Source of the DNA: Natrialba hulunbeirensis JCM 10989
Lineage (GTDB): Archaea; Halobacteriota; Halobacteria; Halobacteriales; Natrialbaceae
Reading direction: 5' to 3'
Assembly: GCF_000337575.1 (NCBI RefSeq)
Contig: NZ_AOIM01000002.1
Location: 33,468 to 97,467, forward strand
Length of the DNA stretch: 64,000 bases
Numbering within the stretch: position 1 is the first letter of the stretch; each line of letters opens with the position of its first letter. Position numbers and translations under genes: made by a program. Below are positions 8,887 to 17,843 of this stretch, piece after piece. The notes beneath the pieces are model-generated. The model worked only from the letters and a program-made list of their open reading frames with translations, did not search any database and was not told the origin of the DNA.

Positions 8887-9068
8887 CCGCAGTTCTCACC
8901 GACCTATATAGTACTGTTACCGATTGTTCCACTTGCCCCTGAGTAGGTGTAGAAAACGGACACTGTTTTCTCGAGTCAGTAGGTTTCTGTCTTCCCGTTT
9001 TCGGGGTCTATCTCGTTACGATTTGGGAAGAACGTATGCGAGCGAAGATTGCTCGTCGTCAATCAACT

Positions 9069-10751
9069 TCAGCTATGCCCGTGCTCCTCGAACACGGCCC
9101 CGAACCCTTCATCAAGAACCTGCTGCACAAGGTCAGCGAACGCGTCGCGATTGCCTGGGTCCTCAACGAATGAGCGAAAGGTGCTCTCGAAGTGATGTCC
9201 ATGCGACGGTCGATTCGCACTTGAGGTCTGGTGCGCTGCTTCGTGCAGCAACACCAGATACAGGTCATGCATCCAGACTGCGCGCTGGCGACTCGTTACC
9301 GCCGAGTCAGTGATCACGATATACGACCTGCCATCGGTCCAGGCATCGGCACTGGCCTCACCATAATACACATCTCGATCGATACCAAGTTCTGAGGCCA
9401 ACACGCGAGCAAAGCGGAGATAGCGTCGCTGATCGGCGTTCAGTTGTGACTCATCGTCGATTCGATGATACCCGGTCCACACGCCTTCTGACTCGGCTTG
9501 CTTCCCGACATCGAACGTCGACGGAAGGTCGATCGATGTCTCATCAGCAGTAGCCAGCTCACGAAGCCGATGTGTTGCTGTGTCGCTCGTATCGAGGACG
9601 ACGTAGCCTCGCTCAACGAGTTTGTCCGCACCTTTCTCCGCGCCAGTGACCCAACCAATCTCCGGAGCAGCCTGGATCTCCTCGAGGCTAATACGGGACT
9701 CCGTTGCCAACTGGAACAGCTTCCGACTGGCCCATTGGTCCTCTCTCTTGGAATTAGCTGCCAGCTCTTCGACCATCACTTCCCGGCTCTCGGCTGTCAA
9801 TCGGTCGTCCGAGACGTCTGAGTACAGATCGTCACGCGCCTGCTCGAGTGCGCGTTCGATCCGCTGCCAGCGCTTACAGCCAGACTGGATGTCGTTGCGC
9901 GCAAAGTTCAGCGTGAGATTCCCTTTCGAGACGATGACGCCACCGAGTCCGTACTCGCGTTTCGTCGTCACGTACAACCCGTTACTGTAGATGTCGAGTC
10001 CCTCATGGGGAGCGTACTCGAGTGCGAGGATTGCATCGTCGGTTACTCGAGTGAGTGAGGGACGGTTCGAGTCTGTCACCGACTCGAGTGGATCGCCCTT
10101 ATCGACCGACTCGCCATTGATTACGACCGAGACGCCGGTTCGTGACCGCACGTACGCGAAGCGCTTGCGAAGATCGCGAACGTAGCGCCGCCAGCGGTAG
10201 CTATCCGAATCAGGGACTTCGTCCTCGTAGTGATCGATCTCGACGAGCATCCCCTCAAGGTGATGATCAGTATCCTCGAGCTGGCCATCGCGGCCGTTGA
10301 TCTCTGCCCACGGTCCAGAGTCGCGTCGATCTCGGTAGTCAAAGTGGAGTGCAGTGTCGTGGCTCCAGATCCGAACCGCGCCTTTTGCGATGATTGCTCC
10401 CTTGCCGATTCCCCACTCACCGATTGTCTCGTCGTCCGATCGCTGCTTGCTCCCCGCGCCAAGTACCGAGAGGTTGCGTCGTCCCTCAGTGGATTTGAGA
10501 TTGACACCAGCGCCATCATCGAGGATGAGCGACCGCTCTGGTGAGATGCTGACCAAGACGCGAGACGAACCAGGACTATCAATTCCGTTTTGAACTGCTT
10601 CACGAATCGCATCGGTAAGATCCGCCATCTGATCTTCGATGAGATACGTTGCGACCCGCTCGTCAGCCGTCATCGTCACGGTCTCGTCAGTCAGTTTCGA
10701 AGCGATCGTTCTCTCGCTTGCGAACTCAGACAAGGTCAGATGCTCTGTCAT
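9069..10751 (-). CDS. GHKL ATPase fused to SprT-like metalloprotease
   Basis: A 560-residue two-part protein. The N-terminal half has the Bergerat ATP site: EAVQNGIDS (N55), LILDDGAG (about 76-82) and GEWGIGKGA (111-119), as in Hsp90, MutL and MORC ATPases. The C-terminus carries HEAAH at 503-507 followed eleven residues later by HGHHFESTF, matching the HExxH...HGxxF zinc site of SprT-like proteases. ATG at 10751 is preferred over GTG at 10760. SprT proteases cut protein crosslinked to DNA, so an ATP-gated DNA-associated protease is possible, by inference. It sits among plasmid housekeeping genes. Confidence 0.75.
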   Translation of the reverse strand: MTEHLTLSEFASERTIASKLTDETVTMTADERVATYLIEDQMADLTDAIREAVQNGIDSPGSSRVLVSISPERSLILDDGAGVNLKSTEGRRNLSVLGAGSKQRSDDETIGEWGIGKGAIIAKGAVRIWSHDTALHFDYRDRRDSGPWAEINGRDGQLEDTDHHLEGMLVEIDHYEDEVPDSDSYRWRRYVRDLRKRFAYVRSRTGVSVVINGESVDKGDPLESVTDSNRPSLTRVTDDAILALEYAPHEGLDIYSNGLYVTTKREYGLGGVIVSKGNLTLNFARNDIQSGCKRWQRIERALEQARDDLYSDVSDDRLTAESREVMVEELAANSKREDQWASRKLFQLATESRISLEEIQAAPEIGWVTGAEKGADKLVERGYVVLDTSDTATHRLRELATADETSIDLPSTFDVGKQAESEGVWTGYHRIDDESQLNADQRRYLRFARVLASELGIDRDVYYGEASADAWTDGRSYIVITDSAVTSRQRAVWMHDLYLVLLHEAAHQTSSANRPSHGHHFESTFRSFVEDPGNRDAFADLVQQVLDEGFGAVFEEHGHS

Positions 10752-10924
10752 GGTGTCCACCCCTGTGGCACCACAAAAACCGAACAGAGCAACTCAGGTG
10801 CCTTCGCTAGTCGCGGTTACTATTGGAATTACTGGATGACTCGGATAACCATACTGTCTGTCCCGTCAATCATTCCTGCAAAACAGCTGTCGATAGCTAA
10901 GGAGATGCTGAAAATCCTGTTGAG

Positions 10925-11116
10925 TCACTCGTCTTCGAGCGCTGCGTAGATCTCTGCGTGGCGGCGTCCGTCAAGCTTCCCCATCTCAAGGGCAATCTCG
11001 TGACGTTCGGCGTCGCTCTCGGCCGCCTGATACCGTTCGTACAGTCGGCGGACTTCTTCGTCGATCGTCGCCGAGGAATCGGTGCTGGACGCCATCTCTG
11101 TATCGAATGTGCTCAT
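10925..11116 (-). CDS. Small acidic hypothetical protein
   Basis: A 63-residue protein, MSTFDTEMASSTDSSATI then a charged helix (EVRRLYERYQAAESDAERHEIALEMGKLD). No family recognised. It is supported by haloarchaeal composition, by its place on the same strand as flanking plasmid genes, and by an inverted repeat 46-87 bp before its start that also occurs at 26.6 kb. The 170 bp between it and the GHKL gene show nothing else. Confidence 0.5.
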   Translation of the reverse strand: MSTFDTEMASSTDSSATIDEEVRRLYERYQAAESDAERHEIALEMGKLDGRRHAEIYAALEDE

Positions 11117-11161
11117 TGTATCCCTTTATCAGTTGCGACGAGCACACGCTCGAAATTGGAC

Positions 11162-11203
11162 TTAACCAACAGAAGGCGTGATAATTGAGTTCGTGTTGGT
11201 TAA
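11162..11203. promoter_or_regulatory. Inverted repeat TTAACCAACA / TGTTGGTTAA, copy 1
   Basis: TTAACCAACA (11162-11171) and its exact complement TGTTGGTTAA (11194-11203) are separated by 22 bp. It lies upstream of the leftward small gene ending its 5' end at 11116. An almost identical site with a 21-bp gap is found at 26613-26653 before another leftward gene. The spacing of half-site centres (32 bp, about three helical turns) suits two dimers or a looped complex of a DNA-binding protein. Confidence 0.6.
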
Positions 11204-11462
11204 AGGTCTACTTTTGACCTCGAAGTTCACGAACTGCTTTGCGGCTGACTGATGCTTTGTGCCAGCCGAGATGCTCGTCGAAGTACCACTTCTTGAACTC
11301 CCTCGCCGACGTCGTCAACGGCGATGAAGAGACATTTGTACGAGAGGAAATCTCGAGCGTTCAGTCTCAAGTACTGACGAAGTCAGTGGCAAGTTGCATA
11401 ATTACGCCGCTCGGGTCGCACTGACATCCGAATTCGCAAACCCGTCTCTCGAATTATCTGCG

Positions 11463-12428
11463 CTAGTCGTGAATTCCCATTTCGGCGATTTGCTCTTGAT
11501 ACCGATTTCGAATAGTGACCTCAGTTACCTGAGCAACATCAGCAACTTCCCGTTGGGTCTTTTTCTTATTGCAAAGGAGGGCAGCAGCATAGATGGCAGC
11601 TGCGGCATACCCTGTTGGTGACTTCCCCGATAACAGCCCTTTCTCGGCCGTCGTATCGATGATTTCGTTGGCCTTCGATTGTACTTCGTCTGGAAGTTCG
11701 AGTTCGGAACAGAAGCGAGGGACGTACTTTTTGGGGTCAACAGGCTGCATTTCAAGACTCAGTTCCTTCGAAATGTATCGATACGTGCGGCCGATCTCCA
11801 TCCGGTCAACCCGTGAGACGGCGGCAATTTCATCGAGAGATCGTGGAATGCCTTCCATCCGACAAGCTGCATACAGCGTACTCGTGGCCACACCCTCGAT
11901 TGAGCGTCCTCGGATGAGATCTTCATCGAGTGTACGTCGATAGAGGACGCTTGCGACTTCGCGAACAGAGCGGGGAACGCCCAGGGCAGAAGCCATCCGG
12001 TCGGTCTCAGAGAGCGCAAACTGGAGGTTTCGCTCGCCAGCGTCCTTTGTTCGGATCCGCTCTTGCCATTTCCGCAGCCGATTCATCTGGCTGCGTTTCT
12101 CCGAGGAGAGAGACCGGCCGTAGGCGTCCTGGTTTTTCCAGTCGATCGTGGTGGTCAATCCCTTATCGTGCATCGTCTGGGTCGTCGGCGCACCAACGCG
12201 TGATTTGCTGTCACGTTCGGCCGCGTTGAACGCCCGCCATTCTGGCCCTCGATCGATAGACTCCTCTTCCAAAATTAGTCCACAGTCCTCACAACTGATT
12301 TCACTCTCATCAGCACTCCTTGCGAGCGCTGTTGAATCACATTCAGGACAGCTTCGAACACCCTCTTGCTCAGTGGTTTCTTGCCCGGTTTCAGTATCAC
12401 GCTCTTTCTGCTGGGGCAGGCGTTCCAT
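11463..12428 (-). CDS. tfb: Transcription initiation factor IIB (TFB)
   Basis: A 321-residue archaeal TFB. The N-terminal zinc ribbon is [19 protein letters not shown] followed by CEDCGLI. Next comes the B-reader region (GPEWRAF), then two cyclin-like repeats (for example [20 protein letters not shown] and [20 protein letters not shown]). TFB bridges TBP on the TATA box with RNA polymerase. Haloarchaea carry several TFBs, and plasmid copies can steer subsets of promoters. ATG at 12428 gives a normal TFB length; the longer frame upstream (to 12662) is an unrelated remnant. Confidence 0.92.
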   Translation of the reverse strand: MERLPQQKERDTETGQETTEQEGVRSCPECDSTALARSADESEISCEDCGLILEEESIDRGPEWRAFNAAERDSKSRVGAPTTQTMHDKGLTTTIDWKNQDAYGRSLSSEKRSQMNRLRKWQERIRTKDAGERNLQFALSETDRMASALGVPRSVREVASVLYRRTLDEDLIRGRSIEGVATSTLYAACRMEGIPRSLDEIAAVSRVDRMEIGRTYRYISKELSLEMQPVDPKKYVPRFCSELELPDEVQSKANEIIDTTAEKGLLSGKSPTGYAAAAIYAAALLCNKKKTQREVADVAQVTEVTIRNRYQEQIAEMGIHD

Positions 12429-12449
12429 TACCCAGAATAATGTTCTCTG

Positions 12450-12716
12450 TCGGGTTAAGCGCTGGGTACAATACTTCCTTGTCAGCATTGTGGGCTGCTG
12501 TCCAGCCTTGATGGAAAAAGCAAGCTGAATGCTTGAATCAAAAGCGGCCCCACTTGGTTCGTGGACGTACACCCGCTTGCCAGGGACTGGTGTCACCAGA
12601 TCGTTATCGACAAGTTCGGTAACGAGCTTTCGGGCGGCTATGTCGCCAATATCCGCTGTCATGACGCGAGTTGCATCCTGATCATGGGCAACGAGTCTGG
12701 CTTCGAATCGTCTGTA
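12450..12716 (-). pseudogene. Remnant of a haloarchaeal regulator-like gene upstream of tfb
   Basis: In frame with and upstream of tfb lies coding-like sequence ([20 protein letters not shown], then [19 protein letters not shown]) that lacks its own start and stop and then degrades. It reads like the end of a haloarchaeal HTH-type regulator family, but I cannot name the family. It may supply or overlap the tfb promoter. It is reported as a fragment because neither end is gene-like. Confidence 0.35.
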
Positions 12717-12815
12717 ACAATAAAAACCGTGCTACCAACTACAGGTACCACTCATTGCAAGACCGGTTCAAGGGTTATGAATGGTCCTCTGATACCCTTG
12801 TCTCGGTAGCCCGTT

Positions 12816-13034
12816 CTACGAGGTCTTGACCACGGCCACATCGGATGGTGTCACGACCACACAGAATTCACCAACCGAGAATTGAATCTCGAGTTCAGTA
12901 TGTGGACTCGTCGAATCCACAAGTTGCTCGAGTGCTTCAACATCGATCACTCGCTGCAGCTGGTACTCATCTCGGCCGAGCCCCTGTTCTTCGAGAGCGT
13001 CGATAATCTCAAACAACAACCGCTGATCACTCAT
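12816..13034 (-). CDS. HalOD1-like small output-domain protein
   Basis: A 72-residue protein with QRVIDVEALEQLVDS followed by LEIQFSVGEFCVVVTPSDVAVV. The pattern of a short helix and 'V-x-F-x-G-x-x-V-x-V' strands resembles the haloarchaeal HalOD1 output domain. Such single-domain proteins are common in halophilic archaea, sometimes as partners of regulators; their role is not established. Its start overlaps the 3' end of the ArdC-like gene by 8 bp, so the two are probably cotranscribed leftward. Confidence 0.55.
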   Translation of the reverse strand: MSDQRLLFEIIDALEEQGLGRDEYQLQRVIDVEALEQLVDSTSPHTELEIQFSVGEFCVVVTPSDVAVVKTS

Positions 13035-13959
13035 CGCTCATCACCTCCTCAACGACATCGATGATCTCCTGAACGGTCGAGCTAATGCGCTCGAGTCGAT
13101 CGAGGATCGTCTCTGGTTCGTCACCTTCCCACGCGGCGAGGTAGAACGCTGACCCACTCGTGTCCAATCCGAAATACCGACCGACAATGTAACCGACGGC
13201 TTCGGCCTCGAGTTCGCGTTTCGATCGTTCGTCTTCAGTATCGGTACCGCTGTGCAGCAGTGCGTGAGCGTACTCGTGAACGAGTGTAATGGAGAGATCA
13301 GCCTCGTTTTCATGATCACGGACTTCCACGAGTGGCTGCTTTCCTAGACGGTACTGACAGATGCCCTTGGCGCTGCCGTGAGACCATTCCTGAGGAGGTA
13401 CGAGGCCAACATCCAACTCGAGTGCGGACGCTACCTCAAGGAGTACTGAGACCAGCTCGTCGGCGTCGCCGTTCGCCTCAGTCTCGAGCTCTGGGAGTGG
13501 CTCTCCCTCGGTCTGCGACACATCGAAGACCGACGCTGGTCGAAAGCCTACGAGTCCCTTCTCCCACTCGTCGGGTTCAGTGTCGTCGTACTCACAACCA
13601 CTCCGTTCGTGGTATGAAGGTGAATTCTCGCATTCAGGGCACTGTCTCGCGATGATCGGTGCCCAGATCCAGATTGCCTTCTCACCCTCTTTCACATGCC
13701 GGTCGAACTCGTTTTGCCATGTTCGATAGCCGGCGACTTTGGTCGCGTGCGGACACTGGAGTTTGATCAACAACGTGTTCCGGTGAGAGTAGTCGTGGAA
13801 CCGGCTCTGGACGTCGAGCCACGCTCTGAATTGCTCGCTCGAAACAGCGTCGTCAACCTCGCAGACGAGGTCTTCGAGCCACGTTTCTATCGTACTGTGC
13901 ATTTCATCGTGCCGGGTGTCAGAATCGTCGAACGTCTCCCGGGTGCTGCTCGTAGCCAT
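13027..13959 (-). CDS. ArdC-like antirestriction protein
   Basis: A 310-residue protein with an ArdC-type N-terminal DNA-binding domain (FRAWLDVQSRFHDYSHRNTL, then VAGYRTWQNEFDRHVKEGEK, then AIWIWAPI). A middle part holds four cysteines (CPECENS, GCEYDD region). The C-terminal zincin has HEYAHALLH and the E-rich helix ELEAEAVGYIVGRYFGLD. ArdC proteins are carried by conjugative plasmids and protect incoming single-stranded DNA from restriction. Presence here supports transfer of the replicon. The metalloprotease motif is intact. Confidence 0.82.
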   Translation of the reverse strand: MATSSTRETFDDSDTRHDEMHSTIETWLEDLVCEVDDAVSSEQFRAWLDVQSRFHDYSHRNTLLIKLQCPHATKVAGYRTWQNEFDRHVKEGEKAIWIWAPIIARQCPECENSPSYHERSGCEYDDTEPDEWEKGLVGFRPASVFDVSQTEGEPLPELETEANGDADELVSVLLEVASALELDVGLVPPQEWSHGSAKGICQYRLGKQPLVEVRDHENEADLSITLVHEYAHALLHSGTDTEDERSKRELEAEAVGYIVGRYFGLDTSGSAFYLAAWEGDEPETILDRLERISSTVQEIIDVVEEVMSDE

Positions 13960-14038
13960 GATTGATTCATGCCTCTCGAAGCGATCTCGAGAAGGCCGTC
14001 ACCTATTCTCGGCTGAAAAAACCGACAGAGTCTCGCTG

Positions 14039-14344
14039 TCAGAGTACCATCCGCTGGAACTGCCGCTCTCGTTCACGTTCCATTTGCCACCATTGCTCTC
14101 GCTGCCGACGTTCGTCGACAGGACTATCCCTAGCTGCCTGCTCAAGCGCCCGCCAGAGACGGTTCCTTCGTCGCTCGAGTTCATCGATGACTGCAACAGG
14201 AATCCCATCGCTATTGCGAGCTACCTCAATTTCCCTGGTTACCAGTTTGAGCTTCGCAGCACCTTCGTACAAGAACGGTGTCTGCTCTATCCCTGCGACG
14301 GCTTGTGCTTCCTCGAGCGATGGCTGAGACTCAGGTACCGTCAT
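14039..14344 (-). CDS. Hypothetical charged helical protein
   Basis: A 101-residue protein, MTVPESQPSLEEAQAVAGIE at the start and a strongly charged C-terminal helix (ELERRRNRLWRALEQAARDS, REQWWQMERERERQFQRM). The ATG at 14344 lies one base after the stop of the upstream leftward gene, favouring it over an earlier in-frame ATG. No family recognised; a coiled-coil adaptor is possible. Part of a leftward run of small plasmid genes with the ArdC-like gene. Confidence 0.6.
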   Translation of the reverse strand: MTVPESQPSLEEAQAVAGIEQTPFLYEGAAKLKLVTREIEVARNSDGIPVAVIDELERRRNRLWRALEQAARDSPVDERRQREQWWQMERERERQFQRMVL

Positions 14345-14345
14345 T

Positions 14346-14738
14346 TCAGAGTTCGTCTTTGAGCACATCTTGGAGTTGGTCGGCTACCGAGACTGGACGA
14401 GATTTCCAGCCGCTTTCATCGCCATCACCACACACTTCGCTTCCGATGAACTCGATCCAACGTCGAACGTCAGCTCCGCCGGCTCCATTCGAAGCGAGAG
14501 CGATATCTTCTGTGTGGAGAACCGGTCCTCGAAGCCTGAATCGAGGTACCGCCCCAGTGTCATCACGGTCGGCGCGAGTTCTCGTTACGATGATACGCTC
14601 ACGCTTGCGATCGACGTGATGGTGACGACCATCTTGATCCTCGCCGAGATAGGCGTAATTCCACGATCGGGGTTCGAGGATGATGTTGCGATCACTACTC
14701 GTGGAACGCTTCTCGTGGTGAGTGAGTTGGTTGGTCAT
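14346..14738 (-). CDS. Hypothetical protein upstream in ArdC-side operon
   Basis: A 130-residue protein with NIILEPRSWNYAYLGEDQDG and KRERIIVTRTRADRDDTG, then an acidic C-terminus ending LQDVLKDEL. No family recognised. It is the first gene of a leftward pair with TGA-A-ATG spacing. The region 14739-14995 in front of it shows no other gene. Confidence 0.55.
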   Translation of the reverse strand: MTNQLTHHEKRSTSSDRNIILEPRSWNYAYLGEDQDGRHHHVDRKRERIIVTRTRADRDDTGAVPRFRLRGPVLHTEDIALASNGAGGADVRRWIEFIGSEVCGDGDESGWKSRPVSVADQLQDVLKDEL

Positions 14739-14995
14739 CAGAGCTCTCCTCGTCTCGAAACGAGACGTCTCTCAGCGTCTGTTTGGGTTTGTTTGCTATC
14801 GGTCGATTTCATCGATATCTTCGGGTGGGTTGTGTACGCCCCGCACCCCTTCTGGGGACGATAAACCAAGCGAGGCTCTAGACATGTACGAACCCCAGCT
14901 TCGTGTCAGATCGCCTCAAAACTGGACTGACGATTCACTATTCGTTGGGGATATTCTTAAGCGGACAAACGTGGAGAACCCAGCACGAAGACGCA

Positions 14996-15259
14996 ATGAA
15001 CGACATCATCGATCCACGACCACCGCTCCCAGAGTGGATTCTAGACGCCTACGATGTCATTTGTACTCAGGGAACCGACCCGGGGAATCACGGAACCCCG
15101 CAATCGGTTCCTCGAGAACAGGCTCACGATATTCTTCTTAGCACTGATGAACTTGCGCTCGAACCCATGGATGCAGACCACGCACTCACCCGACTACTCG
15201 AGAGAGGATATTTCTACGAAGTCGATGGCGAACTTCGTGTGACGACACCCGGGAACTGA
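14996..15259 (+). CDS. Small hypothetical protein, possibly wHTH-like
   Basis: An 87-residue protein starting MNDIIDPRPPLPEWILDAYD and ending with a short strand-turn-strand (LLERGYFYEVDGELRVTTPG) that resembles the wing of a winged-helix domain. ATG 14996 is preferred over 14903 because ATATTCTTAA (14951-14960) lies about 36-45 bp before it as a TATA-like element. No family recognised. Confidence 0.5.
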   Translation: MNDIIDPRPPLPEWILDAYDVICTQGTDPGNHGTPQSVPREQAHDILLSTDELALEPMDADHALTRLLERGYFYEVDGELRVTTPGN

Positions 15260-15353
15260 AATCGTGAAGTACAACTGTTTACTATAGTGCTTACTGGCCA
15301 GTCCAGAACCGTCTCTACACAAAATCCATTGTTATTCAGACACATTATGTAGT

Positions 15354-15515
15354 ATGCAGCGACGGTCATTCCTCGGTATGGGAGTGGGAATAGTCGGTAT
15401 CATTAGCGAAGACCGATTCAAGTTTGCGTCGTTCCGTGACGATTCGGTTCCTGTTGGACTGATCTCGATTCGCTGTAAGCAGCTGGCTGCAGAGTTATCG
15501 ATTTCTGAGGAGTAG
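15354..15515 (+). CDS. Very short Tat-type leader protein, perhaps truncated
   Basis: A 53-residue frame starts MQRRSFLGMGVGIVGIISED. The RRSFLG motif and hydrophobic stretch look like a Tat signal or lipoprotein leader, though no lipobox cysteine follows. It ends at TAG 15513-15515 after only about 35 further residues. It may be a genuine small exported protein or the 5' remnant of a longer Tat substrate. Confidence 0.35.
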   Translation: MQRRSFLGMGVGIVGIISEDRFKFASFRDDSVPVGLISIRCKQLAAELSISEE

Positions 15516-15559
15516 TGCGGCGCACAGACTGAATCGATAGTAGTGCATCCGTGTGCCTC

Positions 15560-15710
15560 TGACAAATCGGCCCTGGGAGGGCCGAGCGATGGTTGGTGGT
15601 GGATCAGGGATGCATCCCATCGAATGGCTATCGTGGGTATGCAAGGGACTTGCCTTTGGACAGGCTTGTCCGGTGGGGGACGACCGGCGATGGATGTGGT
15701 CCCCTGCATT
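15560..15710. other. Hairpin-dense non-coding region
   Basis: Several perfect stems lie close together: TCGGCCCT-GGG-AGGGCCGA (15567-15585), the palindrome GGGATGCATCCC (about 15608-15619), GGACA-GGCT-TGTCC (about 15657-15670) and GGGGAC/GTCCCC closing about 30 nt (about 15676-15705). No convincing gene covers them. It could be a structured RNA or the core of a decayed mobile element. Confidence 0.35.
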
Positions 15711-15862
15711 CGACCATATATGCGATGCTACGTAAATATATCGGCTATTTTAATAATATCGTCTGGAAATCATCTTCGCGTTCGAGGCACGTCCAATTTC
15801 ACCTTCGTTAGTGAAGGTTCCAATAGTCGTGGTTCGTGGTTATTAGTCACTTGGCCAATAAG

Positions 15863-16154
15863 TTGATGGGCGGGCGTACTAACCAGTGTACCGGCGGGGA
15901 AGTCGAGGATTGTCGTTGCCAACAACGAACTTCCGACGAGACAGCTTCCTCGCCACTCCGACGTCTTCGGACGGATGCACGCGTTTGCGATCGTCTCTGG
16001 GACAGATCGCACGCAGCGGATTGCCAGCAGTTCTCCCACTGCCCTGCTGGCAACCGTATTCGACACGTGCGTTTCAGCACTCTATTCCAACCAAGAGTTT
16101 GTCGACGGCCTCGCGGAGCAGCATGTTGTGAATGCGTTGGATCACTACCAGTGA
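15863..16154 (+). pseudogene. Unidentified coding-like fragment
   Basis: A frame without an initiation codon, following an in-frame TGA, reads SVPAGKSRIVVANNELPTRQ, then a middle with MHAFAIVSGTDRTQRI, and ends ALYSNQEFVDGLAEQHVVN and a few more residues before TGA 16152-16154. Composition is haloarchaeal and coding-like. I do not recognise it. A protein starting at the internal ATG near 15975 is an alternative. Confidence 0.3.
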
Positions 16155-16257
16155 GTCCTGGTTTGGTATAAGAAAGCGATCTATTCGAGGCAGGTGTGTG
16201 CAATAAATACCACAAGGTGGCAAGAACAGTTATATTACTTACTTGAGAAATGGGGGT

Positions 16258-16659
16258 ATGGCGACTGATGACACGGATCCTACAGAAGCAGTAGTTGGAC
16301 AGGCAAGTTCAAGTAAAGAAATCGATATCGAGACCGAATACAAGGGGATTCTTCTAACGGCAGTTATTGCAATTTCTGGTGCTTTCCTTCCGTGGTACAC
16401 GATCTTAGGGACGTCAATACGCGGATTCGAAGGGGACGGAATGATCTCACTCATTGTCGCTGCTATCGTCCTTGCTATAGTGTGGTTTTCTAACAATGAG
16501 AAGCGTCTACTGCTGGCAGGGATCATTGGCGGGGCAATCATTACGTTCGTAGGAATGTACCACATCACTGGTGTCTCTGCTATGGGTGTCTACGTAACGG
16601 TGTTCGCCGGTCTGGGAATGCTTGTTGCAGGTGGAAGCGGATATCGGAAATTACCCTAA
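16258..16659 (+). CDS. Small multi-span membrane protein
   Basis: A 133-residue protein, MATDDTDPTEAVV at the start, with about four hydrophobic segments (GILLTAVIAISGAFLPWYTI, ISLIVAAIVLAIVWF, LLLAGIIGGAIITFVGM, VYVTVFAGLGMLVAGG). ATG 16258 is chosen; a TTG at 16243 is in frame. No family recognised. It stands alone between non-coding DNA and a convergent lipoprotein gene. Confidence 0.65.
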   Translation: MATDDTDPTEAVVGQASSSKEIDIETEYKGILLTAVIAISGAFLPWYTILGTSIRGFEGDGMISLIVAAIVLAIVWFSNNEKRLLLAGIIGGAIITFVGMYHITGVSAMGVYVTVFAGLGMLVAGGSGYRKLP

Positions 16660-16743
16660 TGAGGGGGAAGGACACAACCCACTGAGTACGTGTTTTGTTT
16701 TGAGATCGTTCGCGAAACTAAGAATTGAAAAGCGGCGTGAGTA

Positions 16744-17484
16744 TTACCAGGCAGAATCCTTGACGAGAATCTCGTGGTCTGCCGCGTCCTGAGCGCGATC
16801 GCGAACATCCCGTGAGGAGTAATCGAAGTCAAACGCCCACGTCTCACCGTCGCGAAGGTCGGTCACATTAGTCCACTGATCACCAAGAACGTTCCCGTCA
16901 TCATCGTAGATTGTTGCAACCACTTCAACGTACGACTGTTCCTCACCAGTGTTATTTTCGACTTCACCTTCAACAGTCAGTTCGTCAGCCTGAACCTCCA
17001 TATTGCTGTCAGCGAGTGATAGACCCTCTGTCGGTTCATAGTCGTCTTCATCAAACTCTCCCTCAAGTTCGTAATCGTCGACATCCTCCGCATCGGTGCC
17101 TAAGAAATAGATTCGTGCAAGCCATGTCTCACCGTCTTTGAGTGACGTAAGGCGCGCGTTGTCGTTATCGAGGTAGTTTCCATCCTCGTCATACCAGTCT
17201 GCCTGGAGTTCGATGTCTCCACTGGGGACCTCACCGCTGTTCTCAACGGTTGCTTCAACGTAGACATCAGTCGACCAAGAGCCTGGTTCGATAACAAGCT
17301 CACTATCGAGAATCTCTACATCTGCGCTTTCACTGGATTCTGTGTCTCCGTTCCCAGACCCGTTTTCGCCACCGTTTTCGTCACGTGTTCCACCCTCAAC
17401 TTCTTCGGTCCCGTCCGAAGCACAACCAGCTAACGCAGTTGAAAGTGCAACGCTACTTCCAAGAAGGAACTTTCGTCGGTTCAC
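16744..17484 (-). CDS. Tat lipoprotein with two FxLYD-like domains
   Basis: The 246-residue product from GTG 17484 starts VNRRKFLLGSSVALSTALAG followed by the lipobox cysteine, a Tat signal with lipid anchor. A low-complexity acidic linker follows. Two similar beta-sandwich units (ADWYDEDGNYLDNDNARLTS with LKDGETWLARIYF, and ATIYDDDGNVLGDQWTNVTD with LRDGETWAFDF) match the FxLYD family found in archaeal surface proteins. The GTG start is preferred because a longer frame adds a non-signal extension. Function on the cell surface is not known. Confidence 0.75.
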   Translation of the reverse strand: MNRRKFLLGSSVALSTALAGCASDGTEEVEGGTRDENGGENGSGNGDTESSESADVEILDSELVIEPGSWSTDVYVEATVENSGEVPSGDIELQADWYDEDGNYLDNDNARLTSLKDGETWLARIYFLGTDAEDVDDYELEGEFDEDDYEPTEGLSLADSNMEVQADELTVEGEVENNTGEEQSYVEVVATIYDDDGNVLGDQWTNVTDLRDGETWAFDFDYSSRDVRDRAQDAADHEILVKDSAW

Positions 17485-17843
17485 ATCAACAAAACTGTAT
17501 TTCTGCCTGATGTGTCTTTTGAAACTCCCGTCAACGTGTTTCGAAATAACCTCCGTCAGCACTTTCAGATCCCCACAGAAAGGGTGAAGTAGACATTGCT
17601 AAAGTGCTGCATCAATTCTCACTATGCACAGGCGTATTTGACAGAATCCGCCGAGACAGATTGCTGCGCTGGTAACTGCTTGTCCCATACTTTCCACATC
17701 TATCATAAGCGTTCACCCTATAGAACGTTCTGTAAGCGAAAGCCCGGCAGCGAAACGGGCTACAGCCGTGAGCAGCCGGGAACGTGGAGGTGGTGGACGG
17801 TGGCGGTGCACGCACCCATCAGCAAAAAAGGGGCCAAGAACGG

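Noticed and set aside
12429..12662. Longer TFB starting at 12662
   Set aside because: The extra 78 residues resemble another gene's tail; 321 residues from 12428 is the normal TFB length.
15543..15866. 107-residue frame across the hairpin-dense region
   Set aside because: Codons do not look coding and it crosses the strong stems; a non-coding origin fits better.
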